Below, one piece after another: positions 1 to 4,919 of a DNA stretch of 7,071 bases. The stretch covers positions 1 through 7,071 of the forward strand of contig SKTN01000216.1 in assembly GCA_007117945.1 (NCBI GenBank), given 5' to 3'. The notes beneath the pieces were generated by a model that had not been told where the DNA came from, searched no databases, and worked only from the letters and a program-made list of their open reading frames with translations. The position numbers were made by a program, and so were the translations under genes. This DNA comes from Nitriliruptoraceae bacterium. Lineage in GTDB: Bacteria; Actinomycetota; Nitriliruptoria; Nitriliruptorales; Nitriliruptoraceae. How positions within the stretch are numbered: position 1 is the first letter of the stretch; each line of letters opens with the position of its first letter.

Positions 1-27
1 GCGGCACGTGGCGGCAGGTGGTGCCGC
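1..27 (-). terminator. Hairpin directly after the MocR stop codon
   Basis: GCGGCA (11-16) pairs with TGCCGC (22-27) around a 5-nt loop. A competing pairing uses GCGGCAC (1-7) with GTGCCGC (21-27). The hairpin starts immediately after the regulator's TGA (30-28, minus strand), which is where an intrinsic terminator would sit. No T tract can be seen because the window ends, so it may equally be a Rho-type or weak terminator. Confidence 0.4.
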
Positions 28-1533
28 TCACACCAGCAGTCGTGCCGCGGAGCGCTCGGTGGTGGGGGCGTAGGCCGCCCAGGCGGCAGCCAGCCGGCGT
101 ACCCCCTCACGCAACTCCTCGGGCGGACGGGTGAAGACCACGCGGATACAACGACGGTTCCCGTCGTCCACCGACAGCGCCGGACCGGGTACCACCAGTA
201 CCCCGTGGCGCAGCGCCACCTCGGCGAGCTCGTCGGCGTTGCCGCCGGGCAGGGTCAGCCACAACGACAGCCCCCCGCGGGGACGGGTGAAGCTCCAGTC
301 CGGCAGGTGGGTCTCGATCAGGTCGCACAGCAGGTCCCGGCGCGGGATGAGCTCCGCACGCCGTTCCCGCCGGACCCGGTCCGCATGGGTCAGCAGCCTG
401 AGGGCGAGGAGCTGGCTGATCAACGGCGTCCCGAGATCGGCGACGGTCTTGGTCGCCAGCATCCGGGCCGCCCAGTCGTCCGGTGAGCGGATCCAGCCCA
501 CCCGTAGCCCGGCCCAGAACAGCTTGGCCGTGGAGCCGATGGTGTGGACCGCGGCCGCCGGGGTGAGCGCGGCGATCGGTGGGGGCACCTCGGCGTCATC
601 CAGGGCGATCTCGCCCATCGCGAGGTCCTCGAGGACCACCGCACCGTGCTCGACGGCCAGTTCGCCGATGTGGACGCGGCGCTCCTCGCTGAGGACCGCG
701 CCGGTGGGGTTGTGGTAGTGGGGCGAGACGTAGATCAGCTTGGGTTGCGCCCGCTCCATCAGTTCCGCCAGCAGGTCGGTGCGAGCGCCGTGATCGTCGA
801 CGGGGAGGGGGAAGGTGCGGGCCCCGAAGCGTCGGAAGACGTCCAGGGCACCCGGGAAGGTGGGGGTCTCCACCACCACCGGGTCGCCTTCGCGGATCGT
901 CTGGCGAGCGACCAGCGAGATCGCCTGGTGGGCGCCGGTGGTCACCACCACGTGTTCGGGCTGGGTGGCGAGCCCCATCGCGTCGAAGTGCTCCGCCACC
1001 CGCTCCCGAAGGGCCCTGAGCCCCTGGGGGAGGTAGCCGTGGTGCTCGGTCAACGCCCGCACGTCATCACCGCTGACGCTGGAGAGCAGCTGGTCCACCG
1101 TGGGGCTGCCCATGACGGCGGCGACGGACAGGTCGATGACGTCGCCGGGGTCGTCGCGGTGCTCGCCCGGGCCGCTGCGCTGCTCCAGGCCGTCCTGCGA
1201 CAGGAACAGCCGCGCGGTGGCCACGGCGTCCACCCCGGGGATGGCGCCGTCGCTCTGCGGCGCGCGGACCCAGGTCCCCGAGCCGCGCCGGCTCTGCAAC
1301 CATCCCTCGGCCTTCAGCCGGTCGTAGGCGGCCACGACGGTGGCGCGGCTGACCGACAGCGAGCGCGCCAGGGTGCGCTCAGGCGGCAGCACCGTGCCGA
1401 GCGCGATCTCGCCGCGGTCGATCGCGCGCTTCAGCGCATCCGCCAGGCTGCGGTACAGGGGCCCGTCATCGGCGAGTGCGGGCGCCAGGAGGGTGGCGAG
1501 ATGCGGTCCACTCTCGCGGATTGGCTCGTCCAA
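28..1533 (-). CDS. MocR-family transcriptional regulator (GntR HTH plus aminotransferase-like domain)
   Basis: This is a cytoplasmic DNA-binding regulator that probably senses pyridoxal phosphate or an amino compound. Numbered from TTG 1533 it has 501 residues. Residues 24-90 form the GntR winged helix: LPPERTLARSLSVSRATVVA followed by a wing ending GSGTWV. A variable linker spans about 91-165, and a fold-type-I aminotransferase domain fills the rest. PLP-site features are visible: NPTG at 275-278, the Schiff-base lysine in STAK (K337), AGLRVGW (R344) and the carboxylate-binding Arg in CIRV (R464). The usual EDDYDSEFRY-type motif is replaced by LEDLAMGEI (301-309), keeping only one Asp at that place. 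The frame stays open upstream to TTG 1698, with an ATG at 1656. The family-like N-terminus starts near 1533, and the upstream stretch carries repeated TTGGAC boxes, so I prefer 1533 although its ribosome site is weak. The target gene is not in view: nothing convincing is divergent from it. The family is clear; the regulated pathway is unknown. Confidence 0.88.
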   Translation of the reverse strand: MDEPIRESGPHLATLLAPALADDGPLYRSLADALKRAIDRGEIALGTVLPPERTLARSLSVSRATVVAAYDRLKAEGWLQSRRGSGTWVRAPQSDGAIPGVDAVATARLFLSQDGLEQRSGPGEHRDDPGDVIDLSVAAVMGSPTVDQLLSSVSGDDVRALTEHHGYLPQGLRALRERVAEHFDAMGLATQPEHVVVTTGAHQAISLVARQTIREGDPVVVETPTFPGALDVFRRFGARTFPLPVDDHGARTDLLAELMERAQPKLIYVSPHYHNPTGAVLSEERRVHIGELAVEHGAVVLEDLAMGEIALDDAEVPPPIAALTPAAAVHTIGSTAKLFWAGLRVGWIRSPDDWAARMLATKTVADLGTPLISQLLALRLLTHADRVRRERRAELIPRRDLLCDLIETHLPDWSFTRPRGGLSLWLTLPGGNADELAEVALRHGVLVVPGPALSVDDGNRRCIRVVFTRPPEELREGVRRLAAAWAAYAPTTERSAARLLV

Positions 1534-1630
1534 TAGCAGTCCAAAGTCCGGGGGCCGTGCGGTTGGACCGGTCGGTTCGCCGTGGTAACGTAGCAGCAGC
1601 AGGCCAACCGAGGGGTTCGAACCGGACCAA
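1520..1630. promoter_or_regulatory. Cluster of TTGGAC-like boxes at the MocR start (candidate operator region)
   Basis: Six related short motifs lie in about 110 bp. ATTGG-CTCGT-CCAAT is a perfect inverted repeat at 1520-1534. GTCCAA (1539-1544) is inverted against TTGGAC (1563-1568). CCAACC is at 1604-1609 and GACCAA at 1625-1630. TTGGACCGGT (1563-1572) and ACCGGACCAA (1621-1630) form an inverted pair with one mismatch. A 10-bp palindrome, GGTTCGAACC, is at 1614-1623. A minus-strand TACGTT (1592-1587) fits an actinobacterial -10 pattern, but no good -35 precedes it. MocR proteins often bind repeated boxes near their own promoter, so autoregulation is a reasonable inference. Confidence 0.45.
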
Positions 1631-1855
1631 TCGTGGTCTCTCCACTCGCAGGCCATCCGGCCGGGGCTTCTGCTCCGACCTCCTGGTGGAACCGACAACT
1701 TCAGACCGGCGCGCGGTCACTCTCCCATAGACACGCGCGCCACGCTCGGTGCGATCGGGCTCGCGCTCCCTCTCCCAACTCGCGGCCTCCCACCGTGAGC
1801 GAGACGGATGCTCTCCCCATCCGCTCCCGCGAGCCACAGATGCCCGAGCGTACGA

Positions 1856-1895
1856 CGTCCCCCCGGCCCTCCCACCGGGGGGACGCCTCTTTCTC
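1856..1895 (+). terminator. Strong hairpin with pyrimidine tail, oriented for plus-strand transcription
   Basis: CGTCCCCCCGG (1856-1866) pairs perfectly with CCGGGGGGACG (1875-1885) around the 8-nt loop CCCTCCCA. On the plus strand the stem is followed by CCTCTTTCTC (1886-1895), which has five T residues in ten. This is as close to a Rho-independent terminator as such GC-rich DNA usually offers. On the minus strand the following bases are not T-rich. No plus-strand gene lies upstream, so it would have to end an unannotated transcript or block antisense transcription. Confidence 0.45.
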
Positions 1896-1975
1896 CGGCC
1901 AGCACGGCCTTCGGGGACGCCGGCCGGCCCGTTGGTCGGGGGTCTGCCGCCCCCGCGCGGGGTCCCGTCGTCGTT

Positions 1976-2034
1976 CGCGGATTCGCCGCCGCCGTCCCCC
2001 CGCCGGTCCGCGGGTTCGCCGCCGCCGTCCCCCC
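1976..2034. repeat. Two-copy 26-bp direct repeat, 33-bp period
   Basis: Copy 1 (1976-2001) and copy 2 (2009-2034) are identical at 25 of 26 positions; the only difference is A1981 versus G2014. Each copy reads CGCGG(A/G)TTCGCCGCCGCCG followed by TCCCCCC. The 33-bp period equals 11 codons and also about three helical turns. A degenerate third copy may lie at about 1940-1955 (GGTCTGCCGCCCCC). Its function is unknown; replication slippage in GC-rich DNA is the simplest origin. Confidence 0.75.
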
Positions 2035-2043
2035 CGGCGTCCC

Positions 2044-2079
2044 TGGCCGTTCCCTGGGCAGGAGCCCAGGAGACGGCCA
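2044..2079. repeat. Palindromic hairpin element, copy 1
   Basis: An outer stem TGGCCGT/ACGGCCA (2044-2050 with 2073-2079) and an inner stem CCTGGGC/GCCCAGG (2053-2059 with 2064-2070) enclose the loop AGGA. A two-base TC/AG internal mismatch separates the stems. The inner 18 bases (2053-2070) are the exact reverse complement of those in the hairpin at 2113-2154. The outer stem differs from that copy in sequence but keeps its pairing, which suggests that the structure is what is conserved. It resembles a REP-type dispersed palindrome. Confidence 0.7.
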
Positions 2080-2112
2080 CTCCGGGCGGAGTCTCAGCCG
2101 ATGGCGGGGAAT

Positions 2113-2154
2113 CGGTGGTCGGTTCCTGGGCTCCTGCCCAGGAACCGACCACCG
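2113..2154. repeat. Palindromic hairpin element, copy 2 (19-bp perfect stem)
   Basis: The 19 bases 2113-2131 (CGGTGGTCGGTTCCTGGGC) are perfectly complementary to 2136-2154, around the 4-nt loop TCCT. It lies about 90 bases beyond the stop codon of the minus-strand deaminase gene, so it could act as a transcription terminator or protect an mRNA 3' end. There is no T tract on either side. Its core is inverted relative to the copy at 2044-2079, so the two elements can either fold separately or pair with each other. Confidence 0.8.
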
Positions 2155-2246
2155 CTCGGGTTGCCGGTGCGGCGGGCCTGCCGGGGGGCATCGCGCGCGG
2201 GACCTTGCTGTGGTCGGGCCGCCGCCGGGTGCGCGCGCTGCCCCGC

Positions 2247-2735
2247 TCAGGCCGTGTCGAGATCCAGGCTCGGGACGCCCTCGAGGCCGTCGAGCACCCG
2301 GACCCGCACCCCGCAGGTGCGCAGGAAGTCGCGGACCTCGTCGGAGCTGTCCGAGCGGCCGCCGGCCGCCACCACCTCGGCGACGCGTGCGTTGGCGATC
2401 AGCTTGGCGCAGGCGAAGCAGGGCACACCGGTGGTGTACAGGCTCGCACCGGCACGCTGCTCGGGCGCCGAGGAGAGCAGGACGTTGGCCTCCGCGTGCA
2501 CGGCGATGCAGCGGGCGTCCTCGGCGGCATCCGGCGCTCCGCGCGGACAGCTGCCGGTGTCGCAGTGGGGGTAGCGGGCCGGTGCCCCGTCGTAGCCCGT
2601 CGCCACGATCCGGCGGTCGTGGACCAGGACGGCACCGTGCTGGCGGCGCAGGCAGGTGCCGCGGATCCCCGCGGTGCGCGCGAGCTGGAGGGCGTACTCG
2701 TCGAAGCTGACGCGCGCATGCCCGCCGCTGGCCAT
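2247..2735 (-). CDS. dCMP deaminase-like cytidine/deoxycytidylate deaminase family protein
   Basis: This is a predicted soluble zinc hydrolase of 162 residues, most like ComEB/dCMP deaminases, which convert dCMP to dUMP for thymidylate synthesis. The catalytic zinc site is complete: H80-A-E82 (in CIAVHAEAN) and PCFAC with C106 and C109, with E82 as proton shuttle. The N-terminal part has the family pattern TCLRRQHGAVLV (27-38) and ATGYDGAP (45-52). A Cys/His group (H57, C58, C63, C76) matches the extra structural-metal region of dCMP deaminases. ATG 2735 is chosen because GGGAG lies 9 bases upstream; the open frame extends further but is not family-like. It lies 55 bp downstream of the membrane-protein gene, with a hairpin between them. 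The substrate could be another deoxynucleotide or a modified base; the family call is firm and the substrate is not. Confidence 0.87.
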   Translation of the reverse strand: MASGGHARVSFDEYALQLARTAGIRGTCLRRQHGAVLVHDRRIVATGYDGAPARYPHCDTGSCPRGAPDAAEDARCIAVHAEANVLLSSAPEQRAGASLYTTGVPCFACAKLIANARVAEVVAAGGRSDSSDEVRDFLRTCGVRVRVLDGLEGVPSLDLDTA

Positions 2736-2758
2736 GTGCACCCGCTCCCACCTCGGCG

Positions 2759-2783
2759 CCGGGTCGATCCACCACCGACCCGG
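2759..2783. terminator. Hairpin between the membrane-protein and deaminase genes
   Basis: CCGGGTCG (2759-2766) pairs perfectly with CGACCCGG (2776-2783) around a 9-nt loop. It begins 7 bases after the membrane-protein stop codon and about 24 bases before the deaminase start. No T tract follows on the minus strand, so it may be a partial terminator or an RNA processing/stability element that lowers deaminase expression within the operon. Confidence 0.4.
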
Positions 2784-2790
2784 GTGCACC

Positions 2791-3159
2791 CTACAAGGCG
2801 GTGTCGCCCCGGTGGGGCCCGAGCACCACGGCGGTGGTGGAGTTCGCCCGCATCGAGGCACCCAGCAGGTAGGCGAACAGTGCCAGGCTCCCCGTGACCA
2901 CCGTCGCGGCCGCCCACAGCGCTGCCCTGGCCGGTGAGCGTTCCCGCCAGGCGATCCACAGCCACCCGAACAGGAAGGCGAGGTAGATGTCGATCAGGGT
3001 GACCCGCCCCCAGGTCAGCGCCAGCAGTGCCCCACCCTCCTCGGTGAAGGAGGCCGCGGAGAAGCCGCCGACGATCAGGCTGGTCATCACCGCGACGCCC
3101 AGCGCCGACACCCCTCGGATCGCCACCAGGCTGGCCGGCACCGGGGCCGGCCCGTTCAC
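2791..3159 (-). CDS. Small integral membrane protein, three predicted helices (DUF1475-like)
   Basis: The protein has 122 residues. Hydrophobic segments at about 13-37, 52-71 and 79-103 suggest three transmembrane helices. Between helices 2 and 3 is a charged loop, WRERSPAR (71-78), which probably faces the cytoplasm. The stretch TLIDIYLAFLFGWLWIAWRE resembles the DUF1475 group of uncharacterised bacterial membrane proteins; this is recalled from family knowledge and not searched. GTG 3159 overlaps the HPPD stop codon in a GTGA arrangement (3159-3156), so translation is probably coupled to HPPD. The tail after residue 103 is polar and has no motif. The function is unknown; the tight coupling suggests work linked to HPPD or its substrate or product, but it could be a chance operon neighbour. 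Confidence 0.75.
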   Translation of the reverse strand: MNGPAPVPASLVAIRGVSALGVAVMTSLIVGGFSAASFTEEGGALLALTWGRVTLIDIYLAFLFGWLWIAWRERSPARAALWAAATVVTGSLALFAYLLGASMRANSTTAVVLGPHRGDTAL

Positions 3160-4259
3160 AGGTTCCCCCGGGCGGACTGGGCGCGTTCGATGGCCTCGAA
3201 CAGCGACCGGAAGTTGCCGACACCGAAGCCCCTGGCCCCGTGACGTTGGATGAGCTCGTAGAACACCGTGGGGCGGTCCTGGACGGGCTGGGTGAACAGC
3301 TGCAGCAGGTAGCCCTCCTCGTCGCGGTCGACCAGGATCCCGAGCTCGGCGAGGTCCTCCCAGGCCTCCTCGACGCTGCCCACCCGCTCGCGGGCTTCCT
3401 CGTAGTAGGTCGCGGGTACCTCGAGGAAGCGCACCCCGCGCGCCGTCAGGGCCCGGACCGTGGCAACGATGTCGTCGGTGGCCAGGGCGAGGTGCTGGAC
3501 GCCGGGACCGTCGTTGGCCTCGAGGTACTCCTCGATCTGGGAGCGCTTACGGCCGATGGCCGGCTCGTTGATCGGCAGTTTGATGCGCCCGTTGCCGTCC
3601 CACAGCACCTTGGACATCAGCGCGGTGTACTCCGTGGAGATGGCCTCGTCGTCGAAGTGCCGCAGTTCGGAGAAGCCCAGGATCCGCTCGTAGAAGGCGG
3701 ACCAGGCGTCCATCTCGCCGAGGTGGACGTTGGCGACCACGTGGTCGATCCCCGTCAGTCCCACCGGCGGTGCCGCCGACGCCAGGGGGTCCTCGGGCAC
3801 GGGTTCGTAGCCCGGCAGGTACACGCCGTGGTAGTCGTCGCGCTGGACCAGGGAGTGGATCGTGTCGCCGTAGACCGCGATCGCGGCGACGACCAGCTCC
3901 CCGTGGTCGTCGCGCAGCACCCGGGGTTCCTGGAGGGGCTGGGCGCCGCGTTCCGTGGCCAGCGCGAAGGCCCGCGCGGCGTCGGGGACCCGGAAGGCCA
4001 CATCCCGGATGGCGTCGCCATGGCGGGCCTGGTGGCGCACCGCCGGGTGGTCAGGGTGGAGCCCGGCGGTCAGCACCAGGCGGATGCCGCCCTGGTCGAG
4101 CACGTAGGAGGCCCGGTCGCGCACGCCGGTCTCCGGACCGGCGTAGGCCATCAGCCGGAAGCCGAAGGCGGTCCGGTAGTAGTGGGCGGCCTGGTGGGCG
4201 TTGCCCACGAGGTACTCGATCGCGTCGTAGCCGCGCAACTGCAGGTCGTGCTCGGACAT
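3156..4259 (-). CDS. hppD: 4-hydroxyphenylpyruvate dioxygenase (HPPD)
   Basis: This is an Fe(II)-dependent cytoplasmic enzyme that converts 4-hydroxyphenylpyruvate, O2 and water-derived protons into homogentisate and CO2, in tyrosine catabolism. Its 367 residues are the normal bacterial length. Two vicinal-oxygen-chelate domains are visible: an N-terminal structural one (about 8-140) and a C-terminal catalytic one (about 168-340). The facial triad is H173 (GIDHVVANV), H256 (GVQHLALAT) and E335 (VFYELIQR). The family's C-terminal signature GFGVGNFRSLFEAIERAQ (344-361) is intact, as is KLPINEPA (227-234) in the substrate pocket. ATG 4259 has GGAGG about 4 bases upstream. The frame stays open far upstream, but that is only GC-rich read-through across the ferredoxin gene. 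It follows the ferredoxin by 65 bp and overlaps the membrane-protein gene. Hydroxymandelate synthase is a homologous alternative; the C-terminus and context fit HPPD better. Confidence 0.94.
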   Translation of the reverse strand: MSEHDLQLRGYDAIEYLVGNAHQAAHYYRTAFGFRLMAYAGPETGVRDRASYVLDQGGIRLVLTAGLHPDHPAVRHQARHGDAIRDVAFRVPDAARAFALATERGAQPLQEPRVLRDDHGELVVAAIAVYGDTIHSLVQRDDYHGVYLPGYEPVPEDPLASAAPPVGLTGIDHVVANVHLGEMDAWSAFYERILGFSELRHFDDEAISTEYTALMSKVLWDGNGRIKLPINEPAIGRKRSQIEEYLEANDGPGVQHLALATDDIVATVRALTARGVRFLEVPATYYEEARERVGSVEEAWEDLAELGILVDRDEEGYLLQLFTQPVQDRPTVFYELIQRHGARGFGVGNFRSLFEAIERAQSARGNL

Positions 4260-4281
4260 GGCGCCTCCGGGACGACCTCGC

Positions 4282-4287
4282 AGGATA
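4282..4287 (-). promoter_or_regulatory. Possible internal promoter -10 element before hppD
   Basis: TATCCT on the minus strand (4287 to 4282) fits the TAnnnT pattern of actinobacterial housekeeping -10 boxes. It would give a leader of roughly 15-20 bases that ends in the GGAGG ribosome site of hppD. No clear -35 lies 17-18 bp upstream. It could give HPPD transcription independent of the ferredoxin gene. The evidence is a short motif only. Confidence 0.25.
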
Positions 4288-4324
4288 CGGTCTCGGTCCC
4301 GTGGGTCCGGCACGCGGCAGGTGC

Positions 4325-4711
4325 TCAGACGGGCGGGATCTCCCCCGGGGGCAGGTCGCTCCGGCCGGCCAGCGGCGAGAGCTCGAACTCCTCGCGACCG
4401 ATCCGCAGGAACTCCACGGGCTGGTCGTCGCGCAGGTGCTCCTCGACGATCCTGGGGACGTCCTCGACGGTCACACCGCCGTACCACACGTCGTCGGGGG
4501 CGACGTAGACCGCCGGACCCACCATGCAGGGCTCGAGGCACCCGCTGGCCACGACCTTGACGTCCACCAGGCTGTGGACCCCGGTCTGTTCGCGGAAGGC
4601 CTCGAAGAGCGAGGCGCTGCCCCGCGGATGGCAGGAGGGGCGGGGGTGCTCGGCGGGCCGTTCGTTGATGCAGACGAACACGAACTTGCGGGGCATGCCG
4701 GCGCGGGCCAT
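4325..4711 (-). CDS. Thioredoxin-like [2Fe-2S] ferredoxin
   Basis: This is a soluble electron carrier of the thioredoxin-fold [2Fe-2S] family (Aquifex Fd4 / NuoE C-terminal type). Of its 128 residues, about 8-95 form the domain. All four cluster ligands are present in the usual layout: C14 in FVCINERP, C27, then C58 and C62 in SGCLEPCMVGP. The family end motif WYGGVTVEDVPRIVEEHL (76-93) is intact. A tail of about 35 residues, rich in acidic and Leu/Pro residues, follows and is not part of the core fold. ATG 4711 has a good GGAGG 7 bases upstream; the ATG at 4696 is less well placed. It is the first gene of the minus-strand cluster, 65 bp before hppD, and divergent from the folP-like gene. Its partner is unknown. 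By position it could serve the non-haem iron of HPPD, but members of this family are also found next to many unrelated redox enzymes. Confidence 0.9.
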   Translation of the reverse strand: MARAGMPRKFVFVCINERPAEHPRPSCHPRGSASLFEAFREQTGVHSLVDVKVVASGCLEPCMVGPAVYVAPDDVWYGGVTVEDVPRIVEEHLRDDQPVEFLRIGREEFELSPLAGRSDLPPGEIPPV

Positions 4712-4919
4712 GGGTGCTCCTCCCTGCAGAGAGTGTCGGCACGGTAGCTGGCAGGCGCCGGGACCGGTGCCGGGCCGCCGGGGTGAGCGAACCATCCCGC
4801 CAGGGTCGCGGTGGCGTACAACAGCCGTCGCGGCACTGCCGACCCGGCACTGCCATCCTGACCAGGCCTGCCCGCCTGCACGCCCGGCCTGACCACCCGA
4901 CCTGACATGAGGAGCCACC
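4712..4919. promoter_or_regulatory. Divergent intergenic region between ferredoxin and folP-like genes, with direct repeats
   Basis: This 208-bp region must hold the promoters of both operons. A perfect 10-bp direct repeat CGGCACTGCC occurs at 4831-4840 and 4845-4854 (14-bp period); each contains GGCA-C-TGCC, a 9-base palindrome with a central base. CCTGACCA occurs at 4857-4864 and 4888-4895, with CCTGACAT at 4901-4908. A minus-strand TACCGT about 35 bases before the ferredoxin ATG is a possible -10. Ribosome sites are GGAGG before 4711 (minus) and AGGAG (4910-4914) before GTG 4920 (plus). The repeats are candidate regulator sites; no regulator is identified. Confidence 0.45.

Larger units (their letters stand above)
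1631..2246. other. Long intergenic region without a convincing gene
   Basis: About 600 bases separate the regulator from the deaminase gene. Open frames exist on both strands, but their translations are low-complexity Arg/Pro/Gly-rich sequences with no recognisable domain, as expected from open frames in very GC-rich DNA. The region holds a strong plus-strand hairpin (1856-1885), a GCCGGCCGGC palindrome (1919-1928), a CCCCGCGCGGGG palindrome (1951-1962), a direct repeat (1976-2034) and two related hairpins (2044-2079 and 2113-2154). No tRNA or known small-RNA signature was recognised. I see nothing specific at 1640-1850 apart from a short CGGATG/CATCCG hairpin near 1805-1823. Confidence 0.6.

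Noticed and set aside
544..1536. A 330-residue plus-strand open frame opposite the MocR gene.
   Set aside because: It lies fully antisense to a gene with clear domain motifs. Its translation is rich in Gly/Arg/His/Val without a family signature, and it has no good ribosome site.
1562..1640. GGTTCGAACC at 1614-1623 resembles a tRNA T-loop, on either strand because it is palindromic.
   Set aside because: The T stem has mismatches in both orientations, and no 7-bp acceptor partner is found about 70 bases away. No tRNA can be folded here.
1534..1698. N-terminal extension of the MocR protein from TTG 1698 or ATG 1656.
   Set aside because: The AGGAGGT near 1680 is about 21 bases from ATG 1656 and lies inside the frame from 1698. 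The extra residues have no family similarity, and the DNA there carries operator-like boxes. It is not fully excluded.
1749..2897. Long plus-strand open frames across the non-coding region and opposite the deaminase gene.
   Set aside because: They run antisense through the well-supported deaminase and membrane-protein genes and through the repeats. The translation is repetitive and Pro/Arg/Gly-rich with no domain.
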